Shown here: one piece after another, positions 1-6,288 of the stretch | Position numbering within the stretch: the stretch's first letter is position 1 | Layout: every line of letters starts with the position of its first letter | From: Alphaproteobacteria bacterium | GTDB lineage: Bacteria > Pseudomonadota > Alphaproteobacteria > Rhizobiales > Xanthobacteraceae | Direction of reading: 5' to 3' | Assembly (NCBI GenBank): GCA_005884855.1 | Contig: VAZS01000054.1 | Span: forward strand, 1-7,586 | DNA length: 7,586 bases | Made by a program: the position numbers and the translations under genes | The notes under the pieces: model-generated | What the model saw: the letters and a program-made list of their open reading frames with translations, nothing else | Database searches by the model: none | Told to the model about the DNA's origin: nothing

Positions 1-30
1 GAGGCGTTTTCCCGGCCCTACGGACGGGCA

Positions 31-67
31 AAAAACGAGAAAGCCGAGCGGCAATCCCGCGGCTTTT
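31..67 (-). terminator. Rho-independent terminator of the LTXXQ gene
   Basis: Read on the minus strand, AAAGCCG (66-60) pairs with CGGCTTT (46-40). An inner CGG/CCG pair and a GATTG loop make the hairpin compact. It is followed by CTCG and then six T (36-31), which is the usual shape of an intrinsic terminator. It lies 33 bases past the stop of the gene ending at 100, in the right orientation to end that transcript. Confidence 0.8.
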
Positions 68-94
68 CCAGAACTCCGACGCGGTCGAATACCC

Positions 95-110
95 AGCGGC
101 TAAAGCCGCT
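95..110 (-). other. Small hairpin over the LTXXQ stop codon
   Basis: AGCGGC (95-100) and GCCGCT (105-110) are perfect reverse complements around a 4-base loop. The TAG stop (102-100) lies in the loop and stem edge. No T-run follows, so it is not a terminator by itself. It may shield the mRNA 3' end or be chance in GC-rich DNA. Confidence 0.4.
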
Positions 111-675
111 CTGGACCGCCCCGGCTGTCGGGATCTCGTCTTGGACCGTCGTCCCTGTCGTAACCACGATCCCTATTGCCGCCCATCATGCCGTGATCGA
201 AGCCGCGGTGCCGCCAGCCTCCGCCAACCCGGCCTCCCATGTGGGTCAGGATGGCAAGGCGGCGCTTCTGGCCCTCATCCAGCATCTTGTACAGCGGGTC
301 CGCCGCGTCCGCGATCTTCTTCAGGGCCGTCGCCGAGGCGGCCATGTTGTCAGCGCGTTCTCGCAGCCGTGCCACCGGATCATCCGACCTCTGTTGCGGC
401 TGCGCGTTCATCCGCGCATTGGCCCGATCCATTCGCAGCTTGGCGAAATCGCGCACCGCGGCCTCGACCGGCGGCCACAGCCTTTCCTGATCGGGGTTAA
501 GTTTCAGGCCGGCATGGACTGCAGCAATCCGAGCGTCGGTAAAAGCGGCACGGTCTTCAGGATTCATTTGCATGTGCCGCATGTGCTGGTGAAACCACGG
601 ACGGTGCTGGGCGTAGACCGCGGTCGAGCCGGCGATGGCTAGCGCCGCTGCGCCTGCAATAGCAAACTTCTTCAT
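100..675 (-). CDS. Periplasmic LTXXQ-motif (Spy/CpxP-like) protein
   Basis: This is a 191-residue exported protein. The ATG at 675 is chosen over an in-frame ATG 18 bases upstream because AGGAGG lies five bases before it and a signal peptide begins there directly (MKKFAIAG, a hydrophobic Ala-rich core, AYA-type cleavage site near residue 22). The mature part is mostly helical and charged. It has two degenerate LTXXQ-type motifs, LNPDQ at 59-63 and LDEGQ at 132-136, as in the Spy/CpxP family of periplasmic chaperones and metal or envelope stress sensors. The N-terminus of the mature protein is rich in His and Met (HQHMRHMQM, 29-37), and the last 40 residues are low-complexity Gly/Arg/Asp with FDHGMMGG. 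These features could bind metal, but that is inference. The gene appears monocistronic: it has its own upstream region and a strong terminator. The family call is firm; the ligand and role are unknown. Confidence 0.85.
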   Translation of the reverse strand: MKKFAIAGAAALAIAGSTAVYAQHRPWFHQHMRHMQMNPEDRAAFTDARIAAVHAGLKLNPDQERLWPPVEAAVRDFAKLRMDRANARMNAQPQQRSDDPVARLRERADNMAASATALKKIADAADPLYKMLDEGQKRRLAILTHMGGRVGGGWRHRGFDHGMMGGNRDRGYDRDDGPRRDPDSRGGPERL

Positions 676-702
676 GTAAACCTCCTCTAGCAACGGTGCT
701 CC

Positions 703-731
703 AAGATGAGGGCGCCGAGGAACGCAATCAA
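703..731 (-). promoter_or_regulatory. Candidate sigma70-type promoter of the LTXXQ gene
   Basis: On the minus strand TTGATT (731-726) is separated by 17 bases from CATCTT (708-703). Transcription from it would give a leader of about 20 bases ahead of the ATG at 675. The -35 matches four of six consensus bases and the -10 only three, so this is a weak prediction resting mainly on spacing and position. Confidence 0.25.
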
Positions 732-762
732 CTTACACTTTGGATAGAGTGCGCCGCCTTAC

Positions 763-777
763 CAAGATGTAATCTTG
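763..777. promoter_or_regulatory. Palindrome upstream of the LTXXQ gene, possible operator
   Basis: CAAGATGTAATCTTG is a 6-bp perfect inverted repeat with a 3-base centre, 88-102 bases upstream of the LTXXQ start and 15 bases past the dctM stop. No T-run follows it in either direction, so it does not look like a terminator. TGTAATCT resembles half-sites of OmpR-class metal-responsive regulators such as CusR/CzcR. That likeness and the His/Met-rich product make an operator plausible but unproven. Confidence 0.35.
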
Positions 778-792
778 TGGGTCAATCTTTCC

Positions 793-1985
793 TCAGAGCA
801 TACCAAGCGCGCGCGGCAGCCAAAGCGAGATTTCCGGGACATAGGTGACTATGCCCAGGAAGATCAGCATGGTCAGAAGCCACGGCCACACCGCAATCGT
901 CAGTTCGGTAATGCCCATCTTGGCGATGCCGGAGGCCACGTAGAGATTGAGCCCAACCGGGGGATGGCACATGCCGACCTCCATGTTGACGACCATCAGG
1001 ATGCCCAGATGCACCGGATGAATACCGAGCTTGACCGCAACAGGAAACAGGATCGGCGCCATTATCAGGACGATGGAAGATGCCTCCATCACATTGCCGG
1101 CCAGCAGCAGCAGTACGTTGACGATCAACAGAAAGATGATCCAGTTCACCCCGACCGAGGTAATCCACTCGGCAATATGCTGCGGGATGTTCTCATTCGC
1201 CATCAGGAACGAGAACAGCACCGCATTGGTAATGATGTAGAGGATCATCGCGCTCATATTCGCGGAACCAAGCAACACCTTGGGCACGTCCCTGAGCGAC
1301 ATGTCCCCATACACGAACACGGCGACGACAAAGGCGTACACCGCGCTGACCGCGGCGGCTTCCGTTGGCGTGAATAAGCCCGCATAGATGCCGCCGAGCA
1401 CGATCAGGATCAGCAGCAAGCCCCAGACGCATTTCTGGAATGCCACCAGGCGCTCGGCCCAGCTTGCGCGGGCAAGCCTTGGATAATCGTTCTTCCATGC
1501 TCGATAAAAAGTTGTGAGCCCGAGCAGAGTAGCCAGATCAGGATGCCGAGTGCGCCGGAGGTGGCGATCACGCCGGCACCGAAGCGCCTTGGGAAACCCT
1601 GCCGCACCATCGCCGGCAGCATGATCGAGCCGATGGCGATGACGGTCGCCGGTGACGATCCCGAGACCGCCGCGAACAGCGCGCAAGCCATTACGCCGGC
1701 GAGCCCGAGTCCCCCGTACCAGTGCCCGACCATGGAGGTGGCGAAATTGATCATGCGGCGCGCGACCCCGCCGTGAGTCAGAAAATTTCCGGCGAGGATA
1801 AAGAACGGGATCGCCATGATCTCGAAATTGTCGATCCCGGTAAACAGCTTCAGCGCCACCGATTCCGTCGGAACGTTTGTCATGGTGTAGATGAAGGTCA
1901 GAACCGTCATGCCGAGCGCGATCGAAATCGGCATACCGGTCAGCATCAACGCGATCAGCAGCCCGAAGATAATCACGCTGCTCAT
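793..1985 (-). pseudogene. dctM: TRAP transporter large permease DctM, broken by deletion and frameshift
   Basis: DctM is the 12-helix membrane subunit that carries substrate and sodium in TRAP transporters. The ATG at 1985 overlaps the dctQ stop (ATGA). The first frame gives 150 good DctM residues, including the AAVSGSSPATVIAIGS hairpin signature (105-120) and GALGILI (144-150), and then turns to nonsense after 1536. The second frame is good DctM from about 1536 to the TGA at 793 (247 residues, LATLLGLTT onwards), with FTPTEAAA, GNVMEASSIVLI and CHPPVGLNLYV. The family normally has about 30 residues between these two parts, beginning PPS after GILI. They are in neither frame. The two good parts total 397 residues against about 425-430 for intact DctM. 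The frame offset requires a loss of 3n+1 bases, about 90-100. A caller following only the second frame could report a 419-residue protein with an unrelated N-terminus. A sequencing or assembly fault is possible, but a loss this size is not a simple homopolymer error. Confidence 0.85.
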
Positions 1986-2557
1986 CGCGTGACCTCGGCA
2001 GCACCGATCCCAGGCGCGTCGACATCGACGCCCTCGACATGGGCGTGGTCATGATGCGGAAGTTCGCCGGTGCGCCAAAATGTGAAGGCGACCTGCAGAA
2101 ACCGAAAGCACATCAGATAGGAGCCGAGCGGAATGCAGAGGTAAACCAGCCAGCTCGGAATTTCGAGATCTGGAGAGACCTGATCGGTATACATCAGTCC
2201 GATGACGAATTTCGCGCCCATCGTTCCGATCACTGCGGTGAAGAACGCACCGCAGAACAGCCCGAACAGAACGACCAATTTCCGCCACGGCGGCTTGAGC
2301 TGATTGACGAGAACATCGACGCCGACATGGATGCCGGTTCGCACGCCATAAGCCGCCCCGAATTTCGCGACCCACACGAACATGTAGATGCACAATTCCT
2401 GCGCCCAGGACAGATGGATGGGAAACAGCAGCGGATAAAGCAGGGGAACGCTGATGAGGTAACGGTGCATCACCGCTAAAAATATAATGAAGGTCGCCGC
2501 CGCCATCAGCGACGCGATCAATAGCTCCTCAAGCCGATCGAGGCTACGCAGAAACAT
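1982..2557 (-). CDS. dctQ: TRAP transporter small permease DctQ
   Basis: This 191-residue inner-membrane protein is the small four-helix subunit that partners DctM. Hydrophobic segments lie at about 12-30, 49-68, 92-115 and 134-155. The family signature runs from WAQELCIYMFVWVAKFGAAY (51-70) through GVRTGIHVGVD (71-81). The ATG at 2557 is preferred over the TTG directly before it, because the GGGGGA ribosome site is five bases from the ATG and only two from the TTG. The stop overlaps the dctM start as ATGA, indicating translational coupling. After the last helix is a short His-rich tail (HHDHAH, 168-173) followed by an acidic and Ala/Gly stretch, which is less typical of the family. The gene itself is intact, but it has no intact DctM partner here. 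Confidence 0.93.
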   Translation of the reverse strand: MFLRSLDRLEELLIASLMAAATFIIFLAVMHRYLISVPLLYPLLFPIHLSWAQELCIYMFVWVAKFGAAYGVRTGIHVGVDVLVNQLKPPWRKLVVLFGLFCGAFFTAVIGTMGAKFVIGLMYTDQVSPDLEIPSWLVYLCIPLGSYLMCFRFLQVAFTFWRTGELPHHDHAHVEGVDVDAPGIGAAEVTR

Positions 2558-2648
2558 CAACTTCCCCCGTGCGCCTCATCTCGCACCCGCGAATGAGCTT
2601 GCGCTGTCCACCTGCGGCGCTCATGAGCCGCAGAACCCCAGACATGCA

Positions 2649-2679
2649 AGGGCTTCCGTACCGAAAGCACGGAAGCCCT
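2649..2679 (-). promoter_or_regulatory. Intercistronic hairpin between dctP and dctQ
   Basis: AGGGCTTCCGT (2649-2659) and ACGGAAGCCCT (2669-2679) form a perfect 11-bp stem with a 9-base loop, starting 11 bases past the dctP stop. No T-run follows on the minus strand, so full termination is unlikely. Hairpins here in binding-protein operons are known to protect the upstream message and lower downstream expression, which would fit the need for more DctP than DctQM. That role is inferred. Confidence 0.7.
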
Positions 2680-2690
2680 GAATGTCGTTT

Positions 2691-3692
2691 CTAGTTGGTC
2701 GCTCCCCGCGTCTCCTTGAGGAATTCGTCGATAAGCGACTGACCTACGCGCGATGCCACGTCCTTGTAAACCGGTTCAAGCGCCCGGCGCATTGCCCCAT
2801 CCTGCTCCGCCGTCAGCGTGATAATTTCGCTCTTGCCGGTCTTCTTGATCTCGGCGAGCGCGTCCTCGTTTTCCTGCGCCGACTGGCTATTGCCGTAAGC
2901 GGTTGCTTCCTTCATGGCCTTGTCACACTCGGCGCGGAGATCGGCCGGCAGACCGTCCCAGAATTTCTTGTTCACCACCACCACATAGCCGATATAGCCG
3001 TGGTTGCTGTTGGTGATGTATTTCTGCACCTCGTGCATTTTCTGAGTGTAGATGTTCGACCAGGTATTTTCCTGGCCATCGACCACGCCGGTCTGCAACG
3101 CTTGATAGACTTCCGAAAATGCCATCACCTGGGGAATAGACCCGAGGGTGCGGAACTGCGCTTCCAGTACCTTTGAAGACTGAATCCTTATTTTCAAACC
3201 TTTGTAATCCGCCGGGCTGACCAGCTTCCGGTTTGCGCTCATTTGCTTGAAGCCGTTGTCCCAATAGGCAAGACCGGTCATCCCTTTTGGCTCGAGCAGC
3301 TTGAGAAGTTTGGCGCCGAGCGGACCGTCAGTTACTTTGCGCAACGTCTTGAGATCCGGCAGGATGTACGGCAAATCGAATACCTCAAACTCCCGGACCC
3401 CGATCGGCCCGAACTTGGAGTTCGAAGGCGCCAGCATCTGCACCGCACCGAGTTGCAGCGCTTCGAGTTCTTCCTTGTCCTTGTAGAGCTGCGAGTTCGG
3501 GTAGACTTCAACCTTGACCTTGCCGTCAGTGTACTTTTCGGCCAATTCCTTGAATTTCAGTGCAGCCTGGCCTTTCGGCGTATTTGGCGCGACGACATGA
3601 CTGAACTTGATGACGATCGGTGACTGAGCGCGTGCCGGTCCGGCCAGAACCAATGCCGCGATCGACGCAGCAGCCATAATCAATCTACGCAT
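2691..3692 (-). CDS. dctP: TRAP transporter periplasmic substrate-binding protein DctP
   Basis: This 333-residue periplasmic binding protein captures substrate, probably C4-dicarboxylates or related organic acids, and delivers it to DctQM. The ATG at 3692 is chosen because GGGAGG lies just before it and the signal peptide starts there (MRRLIMAAAS, hydrophobic core, ARA-Q cleavage near 22/23). An upstream in-frame ATG at 3758 would add 22 residues that do not look like a signal. Family marks in order are KFSHVVAPNTPKGQAA (29-44), FDLPYILPD (105-113), GLKIRIQ (165-171) with Arg169 at the place of the conserved carboxylate-binding arginine, and AFSEVYQALQTGVVDGQEN (191-209). Length and motifs match the DctP/DctB subfamily. 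No regulator or sensor gene is adjacent, and I saw no convincing sigma54 site upstream. The substrate is not proven by sequence. Confidence 0.95.
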   Translation of the reverse strand: MRRLIMAAASIAALVLAGPARAQSPIVIKFSHVVAPNTPKGQAALKFKELAEKYTDGKVKVEVYPNSQLYKDKEELEALQLGAVQMLAPSNSKFGPIGVREFEVFDLPYILPDLKTLRKVTDGPLGAKLLKLLEPKGMTGLAYWDNGFKQMSANRKLVSPADYKGLKIRIQSSKVLEAQFRTLGSIPQVMAFSEVYQALQTGVVDGQENTWSNIYTQKMHEVQKYITNSNHGYIGYVVVVNKKFWDGLPADLRAECDKAMKEATAYGNSQSAQENEDALAEIKKTGKSEIITLTAEQDGAMRRALEPVYKDVASRVGQSLIDEFLKETRGATN

Positions 3693-3782
3693 GTTACCTC
3701 CCGCGGGTTTTCGAGCGCGCAGCGCGGCTTCTCCGGTTGCTTTTCCCAAGCCGACCATTACCGAGAAGCTATTCGAAACGCC

Positions 3783-3811
3783 ATCGCCCCTTTAGGAGGG
3801 TTCTTGGCGAT
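3783..3811 (-). other. Hairpin in the dctP upstream region
   Basis: ATCGCC (3783-3788) and GGCGAT (3806-3811) are reverse complements, with an alternative inner CCCT/AGGG pairing (3788-3791 with 3797-3800). It lies between the leuA terminator hairpin and dctP. It could add to the leuA terminator or sit in the dctP leader. No T-run follows. Confidence 0.35.
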
Positions 3812-3823
3812 TGCTGCAACGCG

Positions 3824-3851
3824 AAACGCGGCGCCCGGGGGCACCGCGTTT
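3824..3851 (-). terminator. Probable leuA terminator hairpin
   Basis: AAACGCGG (3824-3831) pairs with CCGCGTTT (3844-3851), and an inner GCCC/GGGC pair (3833-3836 with 3839-3842) extends the stem to a very stable GC-rich hairpin. It begins 33 bases past the leuA stop. Only three T end the stem on the minus strand and no long T-run follows, so termination may be partial or helped by Rho. Confidence 0.6.
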
Positions 3852-3883
3852 GATATTCAGCGATTAGAGCTGGCGCCTGCCGA

Positions 3884-5443
3884 TCAGCTCGCCGCCACCG
3901 CCGGCAAGTCGCGCTGGCGCTTCATGACTATTTTGTTGAGCGCGCCGAGATAGGCCTTGGCCGAAGCCACCAGCGTATCCGGATCGGCGGCGCGCGCCGT
4001 CATTGAACGGCCTTCATGGGCGAGCCGTACCGAAACCTCGGCTTGCGCGTCGGTGCCTTGGGTCACGGCGTGGACCTGATAAAGCTCCAGCTTGGCCTCG
4101 TGCGGCACCAGGGCCTTGATGCAGTTGAACACCGCATCCACGGGGCCATTGCCTTCGGCTTCCTCAATTTTGGTCTGGCCGTCGACGTCGAGCTTCATGG
4201 TGGCACGCTGCGGCCCGTGGGTGCCTGCGATCACCGTCAACGAGGTCAGCTTGATGCGGTCGTGGGAAGCGGCGATTTCCTGATCGACCAGCGCCTCGAT
4301 GTCCTCGTCATAAATGTCCTTTTTTCGGTCGGCGAGCGCTTTCATCCGCACGAACGCGTCTTCCAACTGGTTGGCGCCGAGCTTATAGCCCATCTCCTCG
4401 AGCTTGTGGACGAAGGCGTGGCGGCCCGAATGCTTGCCCAGCACCAGCGAGGACTGTTTCAATCCCACCATCTCCGGCCGCATGATTTCATAGGTCGATG
4501 CATCCTTCAGCACGCCGTCCTGATGGATCCCGCTTTCGTGGGCAAAGGCATTCCGGCCTACGATCGCCTTGTTGTATTGCACCGGGAACGAGGTTGCCGC
4601 CGAGACCAGTTTCGACGCCCGCGTCAGCATGGTGGTGTCGATCTTGTTCCAGTAAGGGAAGCGATCGTTGCGCACGTTAATCGCCATCACGACTTCTTCC
4701 AGCGCGGCGTTGCCTGCCCGCTCGCCGATGCCATTGACAGTGCATTCGATCTGTCGCGCGCCGCCGGCCAGCCCGGCGAGCGAATTCGCTACCGCCATGC
4801 CGAGATCGTTGTGGCAATGAACCGAGAATACCGCCTTGTCCGAGTTCGGCACCCGTTCGATCAAGGTGCGCATGAAACGGGTGTATTCCTCGGGCACGGT
4901 ATAGCCGACGGTATCCGGAATATTGACCGTGGTGGCGCCGGCCTTGATGACGGCTTCTACGATGCGGCACAGGAAGTCCATCTCGCTGCGGGTGCCGTCT
5001 TCGGCCGACCATTCGACGTCATCGATATGGTTGCGGGCGCGGGTGACGTTGGCGATCGAGGTTTCGATCACCTGCTCCGGTGACATGTTGAGCTTCACCC
5101 GCATGTGCAGTGGCGAAGTCGCAATCACGGTATGGACGCGGCCACGGCGGCCAAACTTCACCGCTTCCGCGCACCGATCGATATCTTTGGGGTGTGCGCG
5201 CGACAGCCCGGCGATCACCGCATTTTTGGAGCGTCGGGCAATCTCGCTGACCGCCTGAAAATCGCCTTCGGAAGTGATGGGAAAGCCAGCCTCGATGACA
5301 TCCACGCCCATGTCGTCGAGCATTTCGGCAACTTCGAGCTTCTCTTCGAAGCTCATGGTGGCGCCGGGGCACTGTTCGCCGTCGCGCAAGGTGGTGTCGA
5401 AAATAATGACGCGGTCCTTGTCGGACTTGTTCACGGAAGTCAT
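3884..5443 (-). CDS. leuA: 2-isopropylmalate synthase (LeuA)
   Basis: This 519-residue cytoplasmic enzyme condenses acetyl-CoA with 2-oxoisovalerate to give 2-isopropylmalate, the first committed step of leucine synthesis. The TIM-barrel part opens with [10 protein letters not shown] (15-24), holding the catalytic Arg20 and the metal ligand Asp21. [13 protein letters not shown] (209-221) supplies His209 and His211, and [10 protein letters not shown] (237-246) supplies Asn245. [11 protein letters not shown] (300-310) lies in the linker region. From about 390 onwards is the C-terminal regulatory domain that binds leucine for feedback inhibition ([18 protein letters not shown] and on). Length agrees with the roughly 515-525 of the bacterial short type. 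The ATG at 5443 follows an AAAGGA ribosome site at good spacing. The gene stands alone: no leuB, leuC or leuD lies next to it, and its upstream region carries a Leu-rich leader ORF with alternative hairpins. All key residues I can name are present. Confidence 0.97.
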   Translation of the reverse strand: MTSVNKSDKDRVIIFDTTLRDGEQCPGATMSFEEKLEVAEMLDDMGVDVIEAGFPITSEGDFQAVSEIARRSKNAVIAGLSRAHPKDIDRCAEAVKFGRRGRVHTVIATSPLHMRVKLNMSPEQVIETSIANVTRARNHIDDVEWSAEDGTRSEMDFLCRIVEAVIKAGATTVNIPDTVGYTVPEEYTRFMRTLIERVPNSDKAVFSVHCHNDLGMAVANSLAGLAGGARQIECTVNGIGERAGNAALEEVVMAINVRNDRFPYWNKIDTTMLTRASKLVSAATSFPVQYNKAIVGRNAFAHESGIHQDGVLKDASTYEIMRPEMVGLKQSSLVLGKHSGRHAFVHKLEEMGYKLGANQLEDAFVRMKALADRKKDIYDEDIEALVDQEIAASHDRIKLTSLTVIAGTHGPQRATMKLDVDGQTKIEEAEGNGPVDAVFNCIKALVPHEAKLELYQVHAVTQGTDAQAEVSVRLAHEGRSMTARAADPDTLVASAKAYLGALNKIVMKRQRDLPAVAAS

Positions 5444-5482
5444 CGGAAAATTCCTTTAGATGGTGCGCCGCTGGAGCGCTGA

Positions 5483-5549
5483 AGGGGTCTGGTGATCTCG
5501 CGCAACCCCTGAGTGCCCAGGCGCAAACCGCCCAGACGGCCCTCAGGGG
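5483..5549 (-). promoter_or_regulatory. Putative leucine attenuator RNA ahead of leuA
   Basis: Three segments of the leader RNA compete. A is CCCCTGAG (5549-5542, spanning the leader-peptide stop), B is CTCAGGGGT (5513-5505), and C is ACCCCT (5488-5483). A and B pair perfectly over 8 bp; B and C pair over 6 bp (AGGGGT with ACCCCT, 16-base loop). The two hairpins share B and cannot coexist. A third pairing, GTCTGG (5537-5532) with CCAGAC (5492-5487), also cannot coexist with A:B in a simple fold. A ribosome stalled on the Leu codons just upstream would cover A and free B. This layout fits ribosome-mediated attenuation of a leucine gene. No long T-run follows any hairpin, so the output could be weak or Rho-assisted termination, or control of leuA translation. 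Confidence 0.6.
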
Positions 5550-5671
5550 CAGATAAGAAGCAGAAGACCGCAGAGAACTGGGGTGGGCACGGACGCAGCC
5601 GGAATCGAAACGGGATCGGCGGCGATGGCCGATTTCCCTTCAATTCCGAACAAATCGCTGCGAATCAGCAT
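5543..5671 (-). CDS. Putative Leu-rich leader peptide of leuA
   Basis: This 42-residue ORF starts at ATG 5671 with AAAGGG seven bases upstream. It ends PVLCGLLLLICP and then TGA (5545-5543). Five of the ten codons from 5575 to 5546 are Leu: one CTC, then CTT CTG CTT CTT in a row at 5566-5555, only nine bases before the stop. The stop sits inside a segment that pairs with downstream leader RNA. Leader peptides of leu operons, such as E. coli LeuL with four consecutive Leu codons, have this arrangement, and the ORF lies 99 bases ahead of leuA. An in-frame ATG at 5710 also has a reasonable ribosome site (AAGGA) and would give 55 residues, so the true start is uncertain. The peptide itself probably has no function beyond sensing charged leucine tRNA. 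It is longer than most such leaders, which lowers confidence somewhat. Confidence 0.6.
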   Translation of the reverse strand: MLIRSDLFGIEGKSAIAADPVSIPAASVPTPVLCGLLLLICP

Positions 5672-5811
5672 TGCCAGACCCTTTGAAGCCCGATCCTCAG
5701 CCAAAACCATTGACGGTTCCTTGCCAGGCAGGGGCGATCCCAACCCTTCTAAACAACAAATGCCATAATCTGCAACGCCAAAAGATGGTCAGGAAAGTTG
5801 ACCTATTTTCG
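5672..5811 (-). promoter_or_regulatory. Region expected to hold the leuA transcription start
   Basis: This is unique-looking, less GC-rich sequence between the repeat mosaic and the leader ORF. A promoter is expected here. Candidates such as TTGCAG, 17 bases, TTAGAA (5787-5759) match consensus poorly, and I cannot choose one. No protein-coding feature is visible. Confidence 0.3.
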
Positions 5812-5833
5812 AGCAGCGGATAGCGAAGCGGAG

Positions 5834-5850
5834 GCCGGGCATGGCTCGGC
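5834..5850. repeat. Short hairpin at the start of the repeat mosaic
   Basis: GCCGGGC (5834-5840), an ATG loop and GCTCGGC (5844-5850) make a 7-bp stem with one G-T type mismatch. The surrounding sequence from about 5812 resembles dispersed intergenic repeat sequence I recall from Bradyrhizobium genomes. That recall is unverified. Confidence 0.4.
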
Positions 5851-5864
5851 ATCGCCGTTCTTCA

Positions 5865-6011
5865 CCTCGCCCCGCTTGCGGGGAGAGGTCGCGAGCATCT
5901 CGCGAGCGGGTGAGGGGGAGTCTCAAGCAGGCTCGGACTCGCGGATAGTCCCCCTCACCCGGAGACTTTGCTTCGCGCCGTCTCCGACCTCTCCCCGCAA
6001 GCGGGGCGAGG
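5865..6011. repeat. Large double inverted-repeat element
   Basis: A perfect 27-bp inverted repeat (5865-5891 with 5985-6011) encloses a second perfect 13-bp inverted repeat (5907-5919 with 5949-5961). Each 27-bp arm also contains a small palindrome, CCCCGCTTGCGGGG. The element can fold into one long hairpin or cruciform. Open frames on both strands through it are by-products of its symmetry and are not genes. It resembles the high-copy intergenic palindromes of Bradyrhizobium and Rhodopseudomonas. It lies between the 3' end of the 6645-7022 gene and the leuA promoter region, so it may also stop read-through. Confidence 0.85.
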
Positions 6012-6020
6012 TTCTCATCT

Positions 6021-6108
6021 CCGTCATTACGAGCGGAGCGAAGCAATCCATCGAGCCGCGAAGCAGAAAGCTGGATCGCTTCGTCGCTTCCGCTCCTCGC
6101 GATGACGG
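6021..6108. repeat. Imperfect palindromic repeat (CCGTCATTACGAG type)
   Basis: The left arm 6021-6050 (CCGTCATTACGAGCGGAGCG and on) and right arm 6072-6108 (ending CTCGCGATGACGG) are imperfect reverse complements, with the right arm about seven bases longer. Close variants (CGTCATTGCGAG...GCAATCC) are a widespread dispersed palindrome in alphaproteobacterial genomes, from memory. It starts only 10 bases after the preceding large element, so the two form a tandem of unrelated palindromes. Confidence 0.8.
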
Positions 6109-6188
6109 CAACACACACCTCGACGATCCCGCGGCGCGATGCGCCCGAGTCGTGCACAATCCATTCGCCTCTGAGAACAGAGGGCGCA

Positions 6189-6288
6189 GGGAATGCCGGG
6201 TGCGCGATGCACCCGCAGTCTCGCGTGCAAAAAGTAAAAAGCACACGAGGTAGTCACCACGAGTTCACCGGAACAGCCCGGCATTCCC
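6189..6288. repeat. 12-bp inverted repeat with inner hairpin
   Basis: GGGAATGCCGGG (6189-6200) is the exact reverse complement of 6277-6288. The end of the left arm also starts a second hairpin, GGGTGC (6198-6203), loop GCGAT, GCACCC (6209-6214). The two stems overlap by three bases and so compete. The sequence is part of a longer stretch, roughly 6110-6610, whose conceptual translations (for example GFNGFLRDLPGDRAFLSPSP) I recall from many doubtful hypothetical proteins of Bradyrhizobium. It is best read as a dispersed non-coding repeat. Confidence 0.65.

Noticed and set aside
11..29. Second hairpin (CCCG/CGGG or GCCC/GGGC) beyond the LTXXQ terminator
   Set aside because: Stems are only 4 bp and no T-run follows in a useful direction. 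It may belong to a convergent gene outside the window, which cannot be judged.
775..1377. Plus-strand ORF of 200 codons opposite dctM
   Set aside because: Its composition is heavy in His, Asp, Arg and Gln, typical of the antisense of a membrane protein. No family likeness.
1539..2052. Upstream extension of the second dctM frame (apparent 419-residue protein)
   Set aside because: The first 170 or so residues are Arg/His-rich and unlike DctM, while the other frame gives real DctM there and the true dctQ end overlaps it.
3693..3823. Possible sigma54 promoter for dctP
   Set aside because: I searched for GG-N10-GC with TGGC/TTGC context and found no acceptable match.
4016..5083. Long plus-strand ORF (355 codons) opposite leuA
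   Set aside because: It is antisense to a full-length, motif-complete leuA and mirrors its codon bias in high-GC DNA. It has no protein-like motifs.
5789..6253. Overlapping ORFs of about 150 codons on both strands through the repeats
   Set aside because: They translate the inverted-repeat arms. Both strands are open because of palindromic symmetry. No ribosome site or domain.
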